A stretch of 64,000 nt of DNA from Gnomoniopsis sp. IMI 355080 (lineage: Eukaryota; Ascomycota; Sordariomycetes; Diaporthales; Gnomoniaceae): the NCBI GenBank assembly GCA_027946555.1, contig JAPEVC010000091.1, positions 62,001-126,000 of the forward strand, written 5' to 3'. Under the pieces are notes generated by a model. It worked only from the letters and a program-made list of their open reading frames with translations. It was not told the origin of the DNA and did no database searches. Shown piece by piece: positions 13,167 through 22,725 of this stretch (position 1 is the first letter of the stretch; every line of letters begins with the position of its first letter). A program made the position numbers and the translations under genes.

Positions 13167-14210
13167 TCATATGAACCCCGGCTGTGCCTCTGAAGCCGGT
13201 GGTGGAGCGGTAGCAGGCGGAGGTAGCTGTGGTTCCTGCTGTGACACCACCAAACGTGGTGCTTGTGGGGACAGTCCGGTCGATATTGCCGGTGTCAAGG
13301 TCTGCGATGTTGCTGTCGTCCTAGGTGGTGTGAGCTCGGGTTCCACAGCTCTCACCGTCATAACAGGACTCGACCCTTTACTTCTCGTTGACGGAGGGAG
13401 GCCCCTTTTCATCATTTTCCCCAGTACAGTGACAAGCTCGCAAGCATCCTGAAACATGTCGTTGTCGATGCCCTCCGTCGCCTCGTAGACCTCGTTAATG
13501 GTCTTGCGGGCGAGTTTGCGACTTCCTTCCTCGTCATGGACGCACTCGAAGAGAAAAGCGGAGAATTCGGTCTTGATGGAGAGCCGTAGGGAATGGGACC
13601 CCCAGAGAGTCCTATCTGCGAGGTCCTCCGCATCTTTGAAAGATTTCATTGCTGTAGGCAAGTAATCGCCCACAGGAAGGAGAAACGCAGCCCCGACCTC
13701 TGTGCCGAACCCAGGTGGTGGCGCGACGGGGCCACCTTCGTACTGGCTCCACGGCGAAGCGTGTTCGGGCTCGAACCCTTCGTCGTCTCTTGCTATCCCT
13801 TTGCCCTTGTCGATCCTGAGAGGCGCTGGCTCCTCTGATATTGGCTGCAGCGATGCATGGACGGGTGGATGGTTGTGAAAGAGAACGATGATGTGGTAGA
13901 GTGAGGCGCGCAATTTGTACGCAAGAACCTTGAGCTGGTTCGCGTTCGTAACCATCGGCAGCACATACTGTTCAAGCATTACCAGACCCTCCCTCGCGAG
14001 CCAGAGAATGCGGTGGTGAAGATGTTGTGACTCGGTAGCTTTCTGCGGATCCAGTCTGCGTTGCTTCCTCGCCGTGACCAAGAGCCCAGAGAGTCTATCA
14101 GACAGGCCCAGAATCTTGAATAGAGTTGATGAGAGTAGTGGGTTTTCCTGCTCCACTTCCTTGGCAAGCGTGCCAAGGAACTTCCTATCGACCACCGAGG
14201 ATGCCATCAA
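13167..14210 (-). CDS. Divergent 14-3-3-like protein with Pro-rich tail
   Basis: Single-exon frame of 347 residues; a second Met lies one codon in. The helical N-terminal two-thirds resembles 14-3-3. KSFKDAEDLADRTL, then HSLRLSIKTEFSAFLFE and the following ARKTINEVYEATEGI line up with the 14-3-3 segment normally reading like LRLGLALNFSVFYYE plus the next helix. Two things differ from canonical 14-3-3. The groove Asn of the LNFSVFYYE segment is replaced by Glu (TEFSAFLFE), and no RYLAE-like Arg-Tyr phosphopeptide pair is visible. A linker rich in Pro and Glu and a C-terminal tail rich in Pro/Ser/Thr are added. It may be a pseudo-14-3-3 scaffold that does not read phosphoserine. The function is unknown. 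Confidence 0.75.
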   Translation of the reverse strand: MMASSVVDRKFLGTLAKEVEQENPLLSSTLFKILGLSDRLSGLLVTARKQRRLDPQKATESQHLHHRILWLAREGLVMLEQYVLPMVTNANQLKVLAYKLRASLYHIIVLFHNHPPVHASLQPISEEPAPLRIDKGKGIARDDEGFEPEHASPWSQYEGGPVAPPPGFGTEVGAAFLLPVGDYLPTAMKSFKDAEDLADRTLWGSHSLRLSIKTEFSAFLFECVHDEEGSRKLARKTINEVYEATEGIDNDMFQDACELVTVLGKMMKRGLPPSTRSKGSSPVMTVRAVEPELTPPRTTATSQTLTPAISTGLSPQAPRLVVSQQEPQLPPPATAPPPASEAQPGFI

Positions 14211-14443
14211 TGAGAAGACTGCAGCATGTGTTGCCTGAAGGGGTGGATGCTGTGAGAGACAAACTTCGTTTCTGTCCTAGAAGTTAGCCGGAAAATCTTG
14301 CCAAAACACGAAAAAATGGTGAGTTATATGCTTCAGCAGGACGTAAAAGATCTCTGAAAAGCTTCATTCTTCTTAGACGTCAGCTTGTGCTCGAGACTCT
14401 TGACACATACAGAGGAAATAAATGCTGATATCCAGCTTCGTCC

Positions 14444-14887
14444 CTATCTCTTGCAGTCGCCTTCCTCGTCCTTGTGCCCTTCAACGAGCCACAGCGGCTC
14501 CGAAGATTGTGAGGGAAAAGAGCTAGCGAGTGAGAGGGTTGATACCGAGGGGGCCCAGGAACTCGATGATGTCCTCGAAAGCGCCCACTCCCCACCCCTG
14601 GCAAGACCTGACGACACGGTTCCTCCGTTGAAAGAAAGGGTAGGGGAAGGGTTTTCGAGCTCTCCTGAATGCCACATAAGGGGTGGTATGTTAATTGCAA
14701 GAAGACAGCATGAGCTAGTGTCTGTTCTGAAGCGGCATCCGGCTAAGATTCCATGCACTGACAATGGTCCTGCTGCGAATCCGAAAGCAAAGCCTCCTAT
14801 GTGGAACAAGACTAAAAGGCTGTCGGCGGCAATGCTGTTAATAGCACGGCCAAGCGCATCAATCCTGGCGAGATTCACACTGACCAA
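14444..14887 (-). CDS. Possible small hypothetical membrane protein
   Basis: 147-codon open frame. Residues about 15-50 (INSIAADSLLVLFHIGGFAF and on) are hydrophobic enough for one or two membrane segments, followed by a Ser/Pro-rich tail. A longer open frame of 219 codons overlaps on the plus strand (14385..15044) but is Arg/Ser/Pro-rich with no structure. No family is recognised and no introns confirm either strand. This one is listed as the slightly more protein-like of the two; both could be spurious. Confidence 0.25.
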   Translation of the reverse strand: MVSVNLARIDALGRAINSIAADSLLVLFHIGGFAFGFAAGPLSVHGILAGCRFRTDTSSCCLLAINIPPLMWHSGELENPSPTLSFNGGTVSSGLARGGEWALSRTSSSSWAPSVSTLSLASSFPSQSSEPLWLVEGHKDEEGDCKR

Positions 14888-17266
14888 TCGTCAACACTCA
14901 GCCTTGAAGGCCTCCGATTTGGGTCGGCGATTTTTAAGGGGCGTGAGGGCGGGCCACCAGACTTTGCGCGCAGAACTACTGGTCAATACCGAATTGTACC
15001 GAGTCTGCAAGAATAAAGTGCGGCGTGAGGATGTGGCTTGTTGATGTCGGCAAGCAGCATTGCGTCAAATACCCGCGCGACCTTGGTGTTCCAAAAACGA
15101 AGCAATTCTTATGAGAGCCTGATTGTGATCGTGACTCGACGTCAAACATTGACCGTCTTTGCTTGAGGTGGGACTGACGTTCTCGTGATGATTTCCCAGC
15201 CACTGGCGGTGAGAAATGAACAAACTGGGCAGCCGGCAGCCCGAAATCTGCTTGATTCTGAAGTTGTAATGGACCAGGGTCTGAGTGGACCCGTCAGATG
15301 CAGGATTGCCAGGCGCTTTGAGCTTGTACACTGCTTCAGGGGTCTTTTAGGGCGTGTCCGAGGCTGTTTGATGTCCAGAAGATTGAAGTGAGCCACACAA
15401 GCCGGGCTCAGACTTTGGTCGAGTTGCGACGTCGGGTATGAAACAAGGTAGCTTAGAGCCGAGGGAGATGAAGGAGGCCAATGGAGCCCTCTTGAGCGCG
15501 GGCGCAAGCACGTCAAGCTGTGTGGGCGCTGCAGGCTACGATGTACCTATAAGGAGAGCTGCAGAGCGGCGCATGCTACAGGAAGCACTGCGTGGGGAGA
15601 CCCGAAAAGCACGAGAGTGCCTGCATAGACGAAGGAAGTAGTGGGGCTCCGATCTGTTTTTGGGTAAGGGGAGATGTGCCCTTGTTTTGCAATTAGTGCT
15701 GATTGGCAATATGCCAGGTAAAGGCGTGGCCTGATCTTGGGCTTTGAATAATGCGCCAGAATCCGGAGTAAAGTTGTGACCAAGTATTAATCACGGTGAT
15801 TTAATTGAACCCGGAAACAAGAGATATAAGACGAGCCCGGTTGGAAGAGCTACCGTCTCATGCAAGGCTTGATTATTGGCCTATGAAGATGCAGTCGAGT
15901 TGTATGACGACCGACCTGGCCAGGTGAAGAGGATGGCGAATGTGGCAACAAGGCGTGTGCAAGTAATGTAATCAAAAGCCGGTAAAATAATGGGTGGTCG
16001 CGTTGCTGATGATGACCATGCATACGGGATGCTGCACTGATGAGTTGTCAATGCTAAGCCTGGCCGGGGCGGCGTATGGTACGGGAATCCTTTCTCCTCT
16101 GCCTTGTAACCTTCAAGGTTTTTCTCCAGTCCCCACGCTGAGAGTGAGGCAGCCGTTGCCACTGTAACCGTGACCTCCACAAGCAACTGGATATTGCAGG
16201 CCTCCCGTTCTGGGAATCGAGGTCACAAGTGGGCCCGCGGCGGATGGATGGCGATCTCGACCTTGTCATGCAGTGTCGAAAGTCAATTGGGACACGAGTG
16301 AGGTCAACAATGGAGTTAAACCTGGGAGTGTCAGAATCTTGGTGGGATTTTGCGGACGGACGAAGGGTCCGAAACTTGAGGCTGGATCTGCAAGGGCCGA
16401 GCTGCTGCAGGGCCCCAGCATCCGGATCGATGAATGACACGCGCGCGTCTACCGCGACCTGTTGATCAGGGTGCCAGCCTGCAGACTGAGGTTGCAATCG
16501 GACAAGGAGAGAGAGGGAGGAAGAGTGATTTGACGGTTGACGGATTGCAGAAAAGAAATGGCGGCTATTGAGTCCACAAGAGACAATGCATTGTGGTGTG
16601 GTGCATGTATGTAATGTCCTGTACTGTCCGCACCATGCAAGCCGGTGGACAGAGCAAGACTGGACTAGGACTAGTAGACAAGGACAGGGACATACAATAC
16701 CTGGTCATAAATGAGGGCGCACATACGGAGGACCCTAAATATAGGTAAACAAACGCCCATGAGGTTCCCAATGTCGTGCTCTTCGGGTTGTGGCTCCGAT
16801 GTTGTGGATTTGATGAGGTCACACAGCCCATGGTCATCAAGTCGAGGCGTGATCAAATTGAAGAAGAGGATGAATGCAATTGGGATGCAGTAGGTACCTA
16901 AGTAAGTACCCAGGTATTCTCGAGCATCGCATGGTCGTTAACAGATGCAGAAGCAACCACCGACGTTCAGTCCCAGGTAGGGATGGCAAGGATACCTGCT
17001 CCGGAACGGCATTACCTCATCTTGCTCAAACTCTCTCACCGTCTTTCGCTCTACTGTACTTTATTAGCTCCTCTTTGCAACCTCCAAGGCTCTTTTGGAA
17101 CCTTTCCTCCCAGCACATCGCCACATCCCAACAAGATGATAACCTTACTATGAGTCTTTTGTTGGTTGACATATATATACTCTGGTTAGATTGCCGATTC
17201 TATCTCTTTTACCTTCTGCCCGAGATCGCGGGAACTCCCACACCATGTCTTAGACATGCCATTCCA

Positions 17267-17338
17267 TGCTACCATGCTACCATGCCCACATGCCATGCCG
17301 TCGCCATGCCCATGCCCATGCCGTGCCCGTGCCGTGGT
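17267..17338. repeat. CATGCC-type microsatellite
   Basis: Imperfect tandem array of CATGCC/CATGCTAC/CGTGCC units visible by eye. It makes long artificial open frames in several phases. Confidence 0.8.
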
Positions 17339-19363
17339 CTGTTCCTCTTTCATACATATCAGGATCACCTACTTTGCCTATTCCGACGCAACGAAACACG
17401 ATGCCCAAGCCACGACGTTGCAATAATGCTGGTCTCCGTGTCACTACTCACCACATTGCAAAAAATCGCCCAACTGCCAGCATAGCGCCCAGCGGGTGTA
17501 ACACGCGCCCACGCACTAGAAACCATGCAATCTTATTTCCACTGCAGCTGCACAAGGCTCGACAAGTTGTGGGTGAAGACAAGCTCTTCGTGTCATGGGT
17601 ACCAGCTGCCCCAGAGCACAGCGCAGACTGTACAGCACATGGACGACAGTCCAGCATGGCATAGCACAACTCGGCCTTATTGTGTTGTTTGGTTATTCAC
17701 CCCATAGCCACGTTTCCACGAGACTCGGAAGGTCACCTGTAGCAGGCAAAGTCCTTGCGCATCACCCGTCGATCCGAACTCGAGAACGGAACGCCACGAA
17801 CCAAGCCCGCAGATTAAGGTCGGAAGTTATTGGTCTGCCGCTCTGCTAAAACAATAGCTTCCCAGTCTTTTCTTTCATGCGCCCCCAGTCCAGACTTCCC
17901 AGCCACCCAATTCTCTATGTCTGGTGCTGGCACAGACAGGACATCACTAAGCAGCCAGACTGCCAGAGCAGCTCTCTCCTGCAATCGTCGGTCAGCAAGT
18001 CCAGCACAAACTCGGTGCAATGGCCGACAAAGAAACGCAATGAGACTACAGCATTCACCGTTTGTACGGCAACGACCCAACTGTTTGGGCCGTGTTGCGG
18101 CCAGTCTGACGTGCCTTCGCCCTCGACTCGTTCTGCATGATCATCAGTGGCCATTGGTTGCGTGTGGGATGCAGGAATGTGATGATGATAGCGTCACAAT
18201 CCGCGTGTCGTCTGTGCCGCGCAAACTACCGGGTAGATGGCAAACACCAGACTGGCGGTGAGAGGGATTCCATGGCCCATCAGACGCACCGTCCCTCCCC
18301 GCGGCGCCCTTGGTTTATGCTCTATTCTGCCAAGTTATCGTGATGCACTTACAGTGACCTCTTGCTTCACCAGCCCTCTTGTCCCTTGACCTGGCGGCCT
18401 GGCTCGTGCAACGACTTGACCCCGGCCCTAAAGGCATCTTTTATCAAAGCGCTTTGATGCTATTACCGGCAAATGATATCGTTACATTGTATTACGACTA
18501 ACATTCAACAGCCCTACCAGGCTATCCACCCGCGGGGGGGGGGGGACCGTGAGTAAGTAACAAACATAGTTGCTGCAACCAGCGTTTGCTGCAACAGCTC
18601 ACACACGTTTGCTCAATTGCTTTAAAGGCGGACTGCAGCTGTGGACGGGATGTCTTCTCTTCACTCAATCTGGCAGCCCGGGATATCCTTCGGGCAAGTG
18701 ACGATCGGATTTCCACTATTACGGGAGCTAGTCATCTCCTGGCTCAGGATCCCATGCCCTACAGCAATCCATTCTTGGGACGTTGCCGACTCACCTTCCC
18801 TTGGCGATACGCGGTTAACCCGTTCGCTTCGGAAGGACTCACGATACCTACTATGTAAAGCATCGCAGCCGTCCATTGGGTGAACGAGCATGCGCCTGCT
18901 CATGTGAGAATGGTAGACTGCAGTTGTACCGATTCCGGGTTCCTTGAATGGATGGACACATAAGAGGTCTCGTTGTCAAGATGCAATGAATGGCCACTTT
19001 GACGAGCGAGTCGTCTGGATTTGCCTTACGCAGAAATTCATGGTCTAATCAGATCAGGCGGATGTTCTCAAAAACGCGTGCTTTATTTCCAGTGATTATC
19101 ACCCTTCGTTCCTGCACATCATACCTCACGTGAGTGTCAACGTCGCTCTTTGAGACATGATACTGTCTTAGCAAGTGGTACACTCCTTTTTACACCCTCG
19201 CGGCAAACGCAGCCTTACGCACAGGAATCCACTTCGACGTTGCCATTTTGGGCATCATACTGCTCATCCACCCTCGTTCATCTTTCCCTGTTCACAGTCA
19301 TTGATTTGGTCAAGGGCAAAGTTGAGGATACCCTTCAAAGACGAAAGAGCCCAGCTGGACAGA

Positions 19364-19609
19364 ATGTGCGAATACTATGCCCACAGATATCAATGCAGAC
19401 ATCAGTCCTTCACTTTTGCCAAATACTGCAAATCAGCCAGCATGATCCAGAAGCCCTGCTCGAGCAAGGAGGTCTGGGCCAAGATCGATGTGGAAGGCCC
19501 GTGTGAGCAGTGCTGGGTGTGGCATCCCGACCGAGTTTATGCTATTCCACAGAAATTCAGGAAGCCGGCTTTGCCCGCGCCGTATGGAGGCTTTGCGAAG
19601 AGGGCGTGA
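19364..19609 (+). CDS. Small Cys/His-rich fungal protein
   Basis: 81-residue frame beginning MCEYYAHRYQCRHQSF. Metal-ligand-like residues are spaced Cys2, His7, Cys11, His13, Cys20, Cys31, Cys46, Cys49 and His54, with a second cluster reading CEQCWVWHPD. Short proteins starting MCEYYxHxYxCxH recur in Pezizomycotina and have no known role; that statement is from general familiarity, not a search. The open frame extends upstream to 19175, but the upstream part lacks this character, so the internal Met is chosen. A zinc-binding fold is an inference from the Cys/His spacing. Confidence 0.6.
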   Translation: MCEYYAHRYQCRHQSFTFAKYCKSASMIQKPCSSKEVWAKIDVEGPCEQCWVWHPDRVYAIPQKFRKPALPAPYGGFAKRA

Positions 19610-20122
19610 TATAGCCGCCGCTAGATCGGCAAGGCTGAGGGCAGTTTGGTTCCATTTCGGATCTGGGAGTGTTGGGGAGAGTAGGTTTTGGGCCCGGGGG
19701 GAGGGGGTGCCATGTCACAACGAGGCGACGGAAATACAGCTCTGTTGGCAAAGGGAAGCTGAGCTCTCTGCTTCGTGGTGACTTTGCAGTGGATATGAGA
19801 TAGTGCACTAGGTATACGATGGCAGGAATAGAGGAATAGATGCGGCAGCGCTTGATGATAGACTGATGATGGTTGGTCAGGGATAGATAAAGAATGTAGC
19901 CAACTTCACATCTGTACGGTCGAGTCAAGTCAAGGATGCATCATGGGCTGCTCGATGAAGAGCCCCCGCGTGTCACAAAATCCGTAGTTGTGTGTGTGCT
20001 AGTGATTTCTATATACCCCAGTATCTGAACTCGACCCAGCGGACCCCAGTCCAAGCTGACGCCCAACGCCTCGCTTATACATCATAAACAGAAGAGACAC
20101 GACCTTGAGATCTTCAGAAAAC
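19610..20122. other. Intergenic
   Basis: Convergent spacer between the small Cys/His protein and the phosphatase, with a G-rich run near 19696-19708. No gene is seen. Confidence 0.4.
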
Positions 20123-21105
20123 TCAACACATCAACGCCTCCCTCACCTTCCGTCTCTCCTCCTCTCGAAACCCTGCCGCATCCAAATAGCCCGCCAGCCC
20201 ACCATACTTGTCCTCCAAGTGCGTCTGCACACCCTTCACGAAGCCCGGCACCGTCCTTCCAAACTCCTCGCTCAGGCCCATCTCCCGGATCTCCGCCATG
20301 CGCTCCCCACGCTCCTCGACCAGCTTCTCGTCCGTCAGCTCGTAGTCGTACTCGATCGCGTCGATCGGCACGTCGCAGATGAGCAGGATTAGCGTGACCA
20401 AGAGGCCTGTGCGGTCCTTGCCTTGGGTGCAATGAATCAGTACGGGCAGCGGGGAGGTGAGCAGTGTGCGGAGGCCGCTAGCAATTTCCGGGCCGGAAGC
20501 GTCGAGTGTGTCGCGCGCGAGGCCGAGGAGGCCGCGCGGGGACATGACTTCGCGGCCGAGGATGGAGATGGCTTGTGTGCGGTAGCCGGTAAGGTGGAGG
20601 GTGACGAGTTTGCTGGGTGGGGTTTGTTAGTCTTGTTTTTGGGTTTTCCGTGGATTAAAGTGAAGTAATAGCTTCCAAAATAAGAGGAAAATTTACACAC
20701 TAACCCGAAACTTCCCCAACTCAATTGCTTCAACATGTGCCTCTCAAACCCCTTACCCGTGACTCTGATTTCGCGATAGTCAATTCCAGGAATCTGCACC
20801 GGCTCGGCGAGCGCCTCGTTGCTCTGCAGCAGCGCCGGCACCTTTCCATCGGCCTCCCGCTTCTCGGCCGCTTTAGCGTGCTCCGACTTGCTACGCAGGT
20901 CCACTACGGTGCGAATGTTGTAAACTTGGCGCAGCCTGTCGCGGTCGGCCTTGGTGGCCTCGTCTGGCCGTGCGGCGCGGAAGAGCAGGCCTTCACGGAG
21001 GAGAGGACGGGTGGTGTGTGCATTGATGGTGGCGGCGACGTCACGGAAGTTGAGGATTTGGGCGAAGCCTCCATCGTGTAGGCTAAGGGTGGGTGTCGGT
21101 TCCAT
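20123..21105 (-). CDS. Protein-tyrosine phosphatase, PF13350 type
   Basis: Two exons (21105..20705 and 20612..20123) around a 92-nt intron give 296 residues. The N-terminal ILNFRDVAATIN and LFRAARPDEATKADRDRL plus VVDLRSKSE are the conserved opening of the fungal/bacterial tyrosine-phosphatase family Y_phosphatase3 (IphP/MptpB-like). The signature loop HCTQGKDRTG places the catalytic Cys at 195 and the phosphate-binding Arg at 201 (Cys-x5-Arg), with Lys and Asp inside the loop as in this family, which can act on phosphotyrosine and phosphoinositides. No membrane segment or targeting signal is seen, so it is probably cytosolic. The other frames over exon 2 are GC-rich shadows. Confidence 0.92.
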
Positions 21106-22675
21106 TGTTTTTTTTTTCTGGAACTATTGACTCTGGTGAGTTATATGGTCTAGAGTATAGGCGGGATGAATTTGAGCATTACGAGGTTTTGTAGGATGCT
21201 ACAGGTAGTGATTGAGATGTAAAAACTGGGTTTTTGATGAGTGAGGTCACTTTGTTCCTAGATTGCCCTTCAGGCCTGATCCATGGCGACCCACCACCTG
21301 CAGGACCCTTAGAACTGGGCCTGGGAGTACTGCGCATAGTATATCCCAGTATACAACATGTATAGCCAGTATGAATGTCGCATTGGACAACCCACTTCAC
21401 ATTGAACTGTGAGATCTACCTGTTTACCAAATGGGTTTCCCAGTTTCCTTGCCCACCATCTCTAGCTTCGTGGCTCAATATCTGCTCGTTAGTGGTCCCG
21501 CAATGTGCACTCGTGGTTCTTCGTGTCTGTGCGGTGCCGATAGTTTCAAAGAGTGGGTCTTTGGGTCTTCTCGGCCGAGTGGGTGCGGGTTCCGTTCCGC
21601 TGGGCATGTATACCTTAATCAAGGCCCGGGCCCGCTGAACTGGTGGTCGCCTACTACTCTATCACAGGAAGCTTGCACAGTAGTATGCATATATTTTATC
21701 GGTACAGCATGACAAGATGCGGCTTCCGGGAGTGCAAGTCGCCTTCGACAGGTCACTACCGGTCAAATACCGTCAGTGATATGTCAACGATTTTGAAAAT
21801 GCAAGAGATTTGCGCACGCGCATTCTTCTCACGTATCTGCCGACTACTGAAACAATGACAGTATATACTCCAAGTTCAGAGAATGCCAAAACATCCTACC
21901 ATGGGGATGGAACTCGCTATTAAGTACCGAACTTTAGGCGGCTAGGTACCGAGTAGCCAGTCATCTAGGCCGTGTGGGGCGAGGCGGAAGGAAGCGCTAT
22001 GACCGGGCCCCGTCTCGACTCCCCATGTCCGGGGGGTTCCAGGCTACGCCGTCTTCAGCCTGATGACGTCGTTTGAGCCAGCGATTTCGTTGTTTGTCTT
22101 GATGGCGAAGGAACGCCGGTGCAAGAGACATTGTCCACACACTAACAACACACTCACACTCACACTCACACAACCCCGTCAGCTTGTTGGATACCATCGC
22201 CTGGATGGCTATAGTACACCCACAAAGCCGCCCCCTTGTTCTAGTGTCCCTTTCTCTTTGATTCTCGATCTAGCAAGGCACACTATTTCTTGACTCGGAA
22301 TAGACCGAGACGGCTATCATCATCTCCTAACGGCTGAGTATGTCTTGTATTGCTCTCCTTGCCATGTCTTCCTTTCCCTCGTCATCCGAATTCCTCTTGG
22401 GGTTCCGAATCCCGACCATTCCAGAACATCTCATCTCAGCCCTCTCTCGAACTGTGTGTGCTTTGTGCACTTGATTCCTCTCAACTTTGCTCAATCCATC
22501 CGCTCGTACCGTACTACCACTCTTTGAAACCCAAATCACCGGTCACTCGGTTGTACGAGTGCGTGCATAGTCACCTTGCGCTGTCACATCTACGCTCTTT
22601 GGCTCTGCGACATTCTCTTGCGGATTTTCTCTACTCTGTCCTCACTTTCTATGAACGGAGACTCTGGCGACCAAC
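21106..22675. other. Divergent intergenic region with upstream ORF
   Basis: Promoter region of the phosphatase (-) and the Eis1-like gene (+). It has a CACTCA-type repeat at about 22140-22170 and CT-rich sequence before 22675. A 25-codon ORF at 22651..22725 starts 25 nt before the Eis1 ATG in another frame and overlaps it. Confidence 0.5.
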
Positions 22676-22725
22676 ATGGCTTCAGTGGCTTCAGTGAGCG
22701 TAGGGACGCAAACAACGGTGCATGA
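22651..22725 (+). promoter_or_regulatory. Overlapping upstream ORF before Eis1-like gene
   Basis: ATG at 22651 opens a 24-residue frame, +1 relative to the main CDS, that stops at TGA 22723-22725, inside the main coding region. If included in the mRNA it would compete with the main start at 22676. Transcript extent is not visible from sequence. Confidence 0.4.

Larger units (their letters stand above)
14211..19363. other. Long gene-poor stretch, 5.2 kb
   Basis: No recognised gene apart from a weak candidate at 14444..14887. Low-complexity features are present: a CATGCC-type tandem array at about 17267-17338, a run of about 12 G at 18534-18545, and a palindromic GGTACCTAAGTAAGTACC-like site near 16892. 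ORF 16874..17485 is driven by the CATGCC array and is not believed. A minus-strand frame at 15142..15516 has a CPVCSFL segment but nothing else supporting it. Confidence 0.4.

Noticed and set aside
14385..15044. 219-codon plus-strand ORF
   Set aside because: Arg/Ser/Pro-rich without domain or helix pattern; overlaps a slightly better minus-strand frame; neither is secure.
16874..17485. 203-codon plus-strand ORF
   Set aside because: Its length depends on the CATGCC microsatellite and compositional bias; no family-like sequence.
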